Origin: Clostridiales bacterium
GTDB lineage: Bacteria; Bacillota; Clostridia; Saccharofermentanales; Saccharofermentanaceae
Direction: 5' to 3'
Length of the DNA stretch: 40,430 nucleotides
NCBI GenBank assembly: GCA_017964005.1
Contig: JAGCSR010000022.1
Span: 1 to 40,430 of the forward strand
The first letter of the stretch is position 1; each line of letters begins with the position of its first letter. The notes beneath the pieces were generated by a model that was not told the DNA's origin, did no database searches, and saw only the letters and a list, made by a program, of their open reading frames with translations. A program made the position numbers and the translations under genes. Below, piece by piece: positions 35,600 to 40,430 of this stretch.

Positions 35600-36589
35600 A
35601 TGGAAGAATTCAAGGCAAGACAGATAACTGCTGAAGAAGCGCATCTTGAAGACAAGAAGACGCGCAATCTGAAGAATATCAATAAAGGCGGCAAACACGG
35701 ATTCGATTTTTCGATCTTCCTGTCATCGCTCCTGCCGATGGTAATGCTGCTCCTGATACAGCTGGTTGCTTTCATGCCTACTATATTCCCGGCAGCGATG
35801 AAGGTTATGAGCGATCCCGGATTTGCATCTCTTGCAGAGGATACCCTGGCATATACCGCTAAGGTTATGGAGGTCGCAGGATCTTCGATTCAGTTCTCTT
35901 ATCTGGCGTATGTGATCCTGGCTCTTGCATATTTTACATGGAGATACATGACGTCCGTGGTAAAGCCTACGGGAAGGTATTCCCCCAAGGGGGCTTTCAC
36001 CAAACGGGGGTTCCCCTTTGTTTTGCTCTGTATCCTGGGACTGTGGGGATTCACAGAAGGCTTCATGAAGGTGGTGGAGATCCTTGCGCCTGAAGTGATA
36101 GAACAGTATTCGGAACTCGTAAGCGCCACAGGCCTTACCGAGATGACTCCGGTGATAATGATAGTCGTATGGCTCTTAGGTCCTGTTGTTGAGGAATTAT
36201 GTTTTCGCGGACTTACATATAACAGGCTTCTGTCTGCCGGGGTCAAGATAGCCGCGGCTGTAGTGATACAGGGATTGTTCTTCGGCGTATTCCATATGAA
36301 CCTGGTCCAGAGTGTCTATGCTTTCATACTCTGATGTGCGATCGGGTTCTTCTATGAAATTTTTAGGTCGATACTTGTCTCCATATCGTGTCATGTTCTG
36401 TTCAACCTGCTGGGAACGGTACTGTCGGGAACTTTGGAACACTTTAAGACAGCGACAGCCGTGTATATTGCAATAGGCGTGTTGGGAATCGCTTTGGCTG
36501 TTTTTGCCGTTATTATGGTATGCAAGGATCCTGATGTTCCGGGAGGAGATCTCTCCGGTGAGGATTCCGCGCAAACTGCCGTGTCTTGA
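35600..36589 (+). pseudogene. CPBP intramembrane protease gene split by an in-frame TGA
   Basis: The open frame runs 244 codons to TGA at 36332-36334. The same frame then stays open for 84 codons to TGA 36587-36589 and encodes the missing part of the family. Before the stop: EELCFRG (motif 1), GVFHMN (motif 2) and YAFIL. After it: CAIGFFYEIFRSILVSISCHVLFNLLGT, which supplies the last His-x3-Asn motif (in CHVLFN). Relatives usually have Gly where the TGA falls, so a single GGA to TGA change would explain it. The short product lacks a metal-ligand motif. A base error or read-through are alternatives. Confidence 0.8.
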
Positions 36590-36593
36590 ATTA

Positions 36594-36620
36594 TTGAAAA
36601 ATACCTCCTTATGGTATAAT
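36594..36620 (+). promoter_or_regulatory. Promoter for the methionine gamma-lyase-like gene
   Basis: TTGAAA (36594-36599), a 15-base spacer, and TATAAT (36615-36620) with TG at 36612-36613 giving an extended -10 TGGTATAAT. The spacer is short but tolerable with an extended -10. The leader to TTG 36655 is about 28 bases. Confidence 0.55.
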
Positions 36621-36654
36621 TATTTAGTTATTTTGAAGTAAGAAGGTACTGGTT

Positions 36655-37932
36655 TTGTCCGTTCAGACTGAATTATTTAAGTCAAACTATATGAAGTACG
36701 GCGTAAGTGAAGATGCCGCTTCCATGGGCGCTGCAGCAGAAGAGGCGCTTGCGGATATCTATGCCGGCATCGATTCGGTCGTTACTTTCAACGAGCTTAA
36801 GGTGTTGGACGCATTCAGACAGGAGAAATTCTCTGATGTTCACCTCGGACTGACAACAGGATTCGGCTATGACGATATCGGCAGGGAGAAGATAGAAGCG
36901 GTATTCGCAAGAGTATTCGGCGCCGAGTCCGCATATGTCAGGTATCAGATATCTTCGGGAACCCAGGCTGTTTCTGCCATGCTTTGGGGCGCGCTGAGAC
37001 CTGGAGATACTCTGTTGTCCGTAACCGGCAAGCCCTATGACACACTGGCTTCAACGATCGGTATATCATCTGATGACAAAGATAACGATATGTCCCTTAC
37101 AAGATACGGGATATTATATGAACAGATAGAACTTACTGCTGAGGGAAGATTTGACTTTGATGCAGTATTGAAGAGGGTCGAAGGACTTAAGGGAGTGGTA
37201 TTTATCCAAAAATCCCGCGGATACACGTCAAGAGCGGCTCTCCTTAACGAAGATATAGGTGAACTGGTATCAAGGGTCAAGAAGGTTAATCCTGATGTTA
37301 TCGTTGCAGTAGATAATTGTTACGGCGAATTCTGCGAGACGAAGGAACCCACAGAAGTCGGTGCGGATGTGGCGGCAGGATCACTCATCAAAAATCCCGG
37401 AGGCGGAATCTGCAAGACCGGCGGCTACATCGTGGGAAGGGCTGACCTCACCGAGAATGCCGCAAGACATCTTACGGCTCCCGGGTTGGGTTCTGAAGTC
37501 GGACCCACACTGGGATTCAACAGGGATATAGCAATGGGCCTGTTCTCCGCGCCCCGCTGTGTGGGCGAGTGTCTCAAGGGCGTTGTCTTTGCGGCAAAGA
37601 TCTTCGAGAATGCAGGATTTAAGACATCTCCTGCCTCTTCTGCGGCAAGAGGTGACATAGTTCAGACACTTATTTTCGAAGATGAACATAAAATGTGCGA
37701 TTTTATTGGTAAGATACAGTCAGTATCGCCTGTTGATTCTTTCGTGACTCCAGAGCCCTGGGATATGCCGGGATATGAAGACAAGGTTGTTATGGCGGCC
37801 GGAACCTTCGTGCAGGGAGCTACGACGGAATTGTCCTGTGACGGACCGATCAAGCCGCCTTATATAGCATATCTTCAGGGCGGGCTGGTCAGCCAGCAGG
37901 TAAAACTTGCCTCTATGGCAGCCCTATCGTGA
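36655..37932 (+). CDS. PLP-dependent methionine gamma-lyase family protein
   Basis: A 425-residue fold-type I pyridoxal-phosphate enzyme of the COG4100 group (annotated as methionine gamma-lyase family or aluminium resistance protein, Bacillus YnbB-like). The PLP lysine is in GSLIKNPGGG (Lys246), with the preceding VDNCYGEF giving the Asp that contacts the ring. The FGYDD motif near residue 70 is also typical. True substrate is unsettled for this group; a C-S lyase reaction is the common guess. The start is TTG 36655 with AGAAGG eight bases upstream. It has its own promoter and is followed after 10 bases by the HlyD-like gene. Confidence 0.88.
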   Translation: MSVQTELFKSNYMKYGVSEDAASMGAAAEEALADIYAGIDSVVTFNELKVLDAFRQEKFSDVHLGLTTGFGYDDIGREKIEAVFARVFGAESAYVRYQISSGTQAVSAMLWGALRPGDTLLSVTGKPYDTLASTIGISSDDKDNDMSLTRYGILYEQIELTAEGRFDFDAVLKRVEGLKGVVFIQKSRGYTSRAALLNEDIGELVSRVKKVNPDVIVAVDNCYGEFCETKEPTEVGADVAAGSLIKNPGGGICKTGGYIVGRADLTENAARHLTAPGLGSEVGPTLGFNRDIAMGLFSAPRCVGECLKGVVFAAKIFENAGFKTSPASSAARGDIVQTLIFEDEHKMCDFIGKIQSVSPVDSFVTPEPWDMPGYEDKVVMAAGTFVQGATTELSCDGPIKPPYIAYLQGGLVSQQVKLASMAALS

Positions 37933-37942
37933 GGTGCAGATA

Positions 37943-40066
37943 ATGGCTTCGGGAAAGAAGAACAACAGAAATAATCAGAATATGAATAAGGGCGGCAAGA
38001 ACCCTAACGGAAACTCTTCCGCACCTTGGTATGCGTCACCGGATAAGAACCCTTCCGGCAATGCCAAGGCAAAGCCTGCGGGCAAACCATCCGGCAAACC
38101 GCAGAACAAGCCTTCCGGAAATAACGGCATGCCTGCGCAGAAAGGCAAGCCCCAGGGAAGACCCGTTGATAAGAAGAAGGTGGCATCCGCTCAGAAGACC
38201 AAGCCTTCCGGTATGAATCAGTATGAGAAGATGGCAAAAACGCCCGCATCAAATCCTCAGACCAAGAGACCTTCGGAGGATATAGCCAAGAAGAAGGCTG
38301 CAGAAGAAGCTGCAAGGAAAGCAAAAGAGAGAGCTGCCGCAGCTGAAGAAGCAAAAGCTAAACAGCTTGCCAAAGAGAAAGAGAAGATGGCAAAGCACGA
38401 AGCCCGTGCCAAGAGGCGCAGTATTGCCGGCAAGAGTGCCGAGAGCCGTGCCGTAAGGAACGGATTTCTTGCCGCGATCATGGTTGTTCTGGCTGTCTTT
38501 GTCCTCGTATTCGTAGTGCATCACCTTTATAACTATATCGCCGAGAAGCCCAACTATTCCTTTGTTATGGCAGGTTCTGTCGAACATACTATCGGAGCCA
38601 AAGCTCTGATCGTGCGTGACGAGAGCGTTATCAACTCGGGAATAAGCGGTGACCTGGTTACTCAGATCACTGAGGGTTCGAGAGTTGCAAAGCAGCAAAG
38701 ACTTGCGCTGGTCGTTCCTTCCAAACTGGAATCCGTTGTATCTGATCTTCGTAATGTTCAGCAGCAGATATCCGATGTTCAGCAGGAACTCATTACCAGG
38801 GGAGAGGTACCCGAGGCAGAAAGCGTCTATGACACATATGATGACAACCTGGTATCCGTTATCGATAATATCCGTCAGGAGGCAATGACCGGCAACCTGT
38901 CCGATCTGTCCACATATTATGCCTCTATGAGCGTTATCCTTGATGAACGTGAAGATGAGCTGGCATCCATCAACTTCGATGACGAGAGACTTAATGTATT
39001 AAGATCTTCAGAACAGGTGTATGAGGGACAGCTCGAAAGAGAAGCTTCAAAGATCTACGCGACAAAACCCGGCGTCGTCTCCTTCAGACTTGACGGACAT
39101 GAGGATGAACTGAACTTTGGTACCTTCCTGGGTATGGAAATGTCGGATGTCAAGAAGATGATCAATTCCGCACAGGGACCGATCACGTCAGATCTTAATA
39201 TCCAGGCGGACGAGCCTGTTGCCAGGATCGCTCAGAATGATGAGCAGTATCTTGCCGTGTATCTCAATTCCGAGAATGCCGCTGCAAGTGATTTTGCCAC
39301 GGGAACGCTCCACGATATCAATGTCAGATCCGAAGGCGTAGCCATCGAAGACTGTGAGGTCGTAAGGGCAGAGGAAGATAATAACGGGACTTTGATCGTA
39401 TTCAGGACCACAAGATATGTGGAAGACCTTCTGGATCTGAGATCCTGTGACATTGAGATCGTTATCACCGAATATTCCGGAATGCGCGTATCAATGACGA
39501 GTCTTGTCGATAAGTACATTGCCGACACGGATAAGCAGGTGTTCTCTCTGTACTTTGATTCCAAGTCCGGTCTTAACCAGGATATGTTTACCGAAGAAAA
39601 TATCTTCAACCTGTCCGCGCTTCCTTTGCGCAATACTGATGATGAAGGCAAGGAAGTAACTCCGTCCTCATTGTCTGTTGCCGGATGTGAGGTGCTGCGT
39701 TCGGAGACTATGCCTGACGGAGGACTGGTTGTCCTGTTCGGAACATATGACGAGTCATTACCGGATTTCCTCAAGCTCAATTCGAAGTACACAGAAGCGA
39801 TAAGCGGCGGATATAAGCTTACTCTTATCGATACGACAACGGGACTCGGAACGGATGTATCAAGTGTTATCCCTTCCAAGTGCAACGGTATTGCAACCGT
39901 TTATTACAACAATCAGGGCTTCGTTGATGAACTCAGGGTTATGGTCGTCGATTCGGACAGAGAGTTCGCGATCATCTCGACTTCCGGCACCCAGAAGAAA
40001 CCGGATTACAATACGGTCTATGTAACCAATCCTGATTCATGCAAGCCCGGAGATAAGGTCGACTGA
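37943..40066 (+). CDS. HlyD-like single-pass membrane protein
   Basis: A 707-residue protein with an unusual basic low-complexity N-terminus. Residues 1-110 are rich in Lys, Pro, Asn and Gly, and 112-160 form an Ala/Lys/Glu-rich helix. One membrane segment lies at 174-193. The remaining 500 residues are extracytoplasmic, with an N-terminal barrel-sandwich start (VMAGSVEHTIGAKALIVRDE), a coiled-coil stretch with QQQISDVQQEL, and repeated beta modules, like HlyD-type adaptor proteins found before yggS and sepF in Clostridia. A cell-envelope or division role is inferred from that context. ATG 37943 has GAGGTG upstream; the earlier in-frame start is inside the previous gene. Confidence 0.78.
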   Translation: MASGKKNNRNNQNMNKGGKNPNGNSSAPWYASPDKNPSGNAKAKPAGKPSGKPQNKPSGNNGMPAQKGKPQGRPVDKKKVASAQKTKPSGMNQYEKMAKTPASNPQTKRPSEDIAKKKAAEEAARKAKERAAAAEEAKAKQLAKEKEKMAKHEARAKRRSIAGKSAESRAVRNGFLAAIMVVLAVFVLVFVVHHLYNYIAEKPNYSFVMAGSVEHTIGAKALIVRDESVINSGISGDLVTQITEGSRVAKQQRLALVVPSKLESVVSDLRNVQQQISDVQQELITRGEVPEAESVYDTYDDNLVSVIDNIRQEAMTGNLSDLSTYYASMSVILDEREDELASINFDDERLNVLRSSEQVYEGQLEREASKIYATKPGVVSFRLDGHEDELNFGTFLGMEMSDVKKMINSAQGPITSDLNIQADEPVARIAQNDEQYLAVYLNSENAAASDFATGTLHDINVRSEGVAIEDCEVVRAEEDNNGTLIVFRTTRYVEDLLDLRSCDIEIVITEYSGMRVSMTSLVDKYIADTDKQVFSLYFDSKSGLNQDMFTEENIFNLSALPLRNTDDEGKEVTPSSLSVAGCEVLRSETMPDGGLVVLFGTYDESLPDFLKLNSKYTEAISGGYKLTLIDTTTGLGTDVSSVIPSKCNGIATVYYNNQGFVDELRVMVVDSDREFAIISTSGTQKKPDYNTVYVTNPDSCKPGDKVD

Positions 40067-40430
40067 TGATGGAAGATCTTACGGGGCAGTTCAGGGCGAG
40101 GTATGAGGCGTTAAGATCATCCGTTGATGAGGTATGCGCTTCATGCGGAAGAGATCCTTCTGAGGTTACGGTGATCGGAGTATCGAAAGTCTTCCCGGTG
40201 GACTTTGCCAAAGCCGCGTTTGCCGCAGGCATCACTGACTTGGGAGAGAACAGGGTACAGGAGCTCGTTCCCAAGACAGAGGCATTCGCTGAAGCAGGGC
40301 TTGATGCAAGATGGCATCTCATAGGTACATTACAGAAGAATAAGGTTAAGTATATAGTCGGTAAGACTCATCTTATCCATTCCGTTAATACATTGGATCT
40401 TGCATCTGAGATATCCAAGAGATCTTCTAA
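40066..40430 (+). CDS. yggS: YggS/PROSC family PLP-binding protein (5' part)
   Basis: The first 121 codons of a gene that runs off the window. The family is a non-catalytic pyridoxal-phosphate carrier that keeps PLP balance. Recognisable are VIGVSKVFP (the PLP lysine in VSK, near residue 43), LGENRVQE and WHLIGTLQKNKVK, and LIHSVNTLD, all hallmark stretches. The start overlaps the stop of the preceding gene (TGATG); a second ATG follows directly at 40069. In Clostridia this gene commonly precedes sepF and other division genes, which may lie just beyond the end. Confidence 0.93.
   Translation, partial: MMEDLTGQFRARYEALRSSVDEVCASCGRDPSEVTVIGVSKVFPVDFAKAAFAAGITDLGENRVQELVPKTEAFAEAGLDARWHLIGTLQKNKVKYIVGKTHLIHSVNTLDLASEISKRSS

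Noticed and set aside
36332..36334. TGA recoded as an amino acid (selenocysteine, glycine or tryptophan)
   Set aside because: TGA ends many complete genes here, no SECIS-like hairpin was noticed directly downstream, and a single GGA to TGA change is simpler.

Overview
The window looks like an ordinary chromosomal stretch from a monoderm, low-to-middle G+C member of the Bacillota, probably class Clostridia. The signs are the rplU-prp-rpmA-obgE order, a prp-processed N-terminal extension on L27, MutS2, a divergent PAP2 (YuiD-like) protein, a lipobox lipoprotein and a large SLH-anchored surface protein. Stops are standard: TGA ends many genes, so there is no sign of recoding. I cannot place it below class. 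Nearly every gene is on the + strand in tight operons; only the first gene is on the - strand.

Layout. 1-135 is non-coding and holds an unusual ladder of alternating inverted repeats. 136-1443 (-) is a membrane-anchored alpha/beta hydrolase, transcribed divergently from murC across one palindromic promoter. A large unknown membrane protein follows murC. 4541-7070 is the ribosomal block: promoters, a probable L21 leader, rplU, prp, rpmA, a terminator and obgE. 7187-15645 carries a PAP2-like protein, a two-gene ABC exporter, uvrB and dnaE, followed by a sirtuin whose start overlaps the dnaE stop. 16370-18037 has a near-consensus promoter, a CPBP protease and a lipid-anchored barnase-type RNase with no visible barstar.

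The most interesting region is 18102-26985, a single tight gene string. pfkA is followed by an adenylation-carrier fusion, two PlsC-type acyltransferases, a second adenylation enzyme, a free acyl carrier protein, a fusion of an LRAT-like domain with a 4'-phosphopantetheinyl transferase, and an O-antigen-ligase/Wzy_C membrane protein. With no ketosynthase, condensation or thioesterase domain, it reads as a self-contained system. It would activate acyl groups, load them on dedicated carriers, and transfer them to a lipid or envelope glycan. I infer this may be an undescribed acyl-transfer system.

27068-33076 encodes an about 2000-residue SLH-anchored surface protein with beta-helix, InlB-type, CxxC and Ig-like modules and a 9 x 39 bp Pro/Thr-rich repeat. 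Then come mutS2, a CPBP protease gene interrupted by one in-frame TGA, a PLP-dependent methionine gamma-lyase-like protein, a HlyD-like membrane protein, and the 5' end of a yggS homologue that runs off the window. Several promoters share an extended -10 (TGRTATAAT) with poor -35 boxes. No tRNA, rRNA, insertion sequence or CRISPR array was seen.
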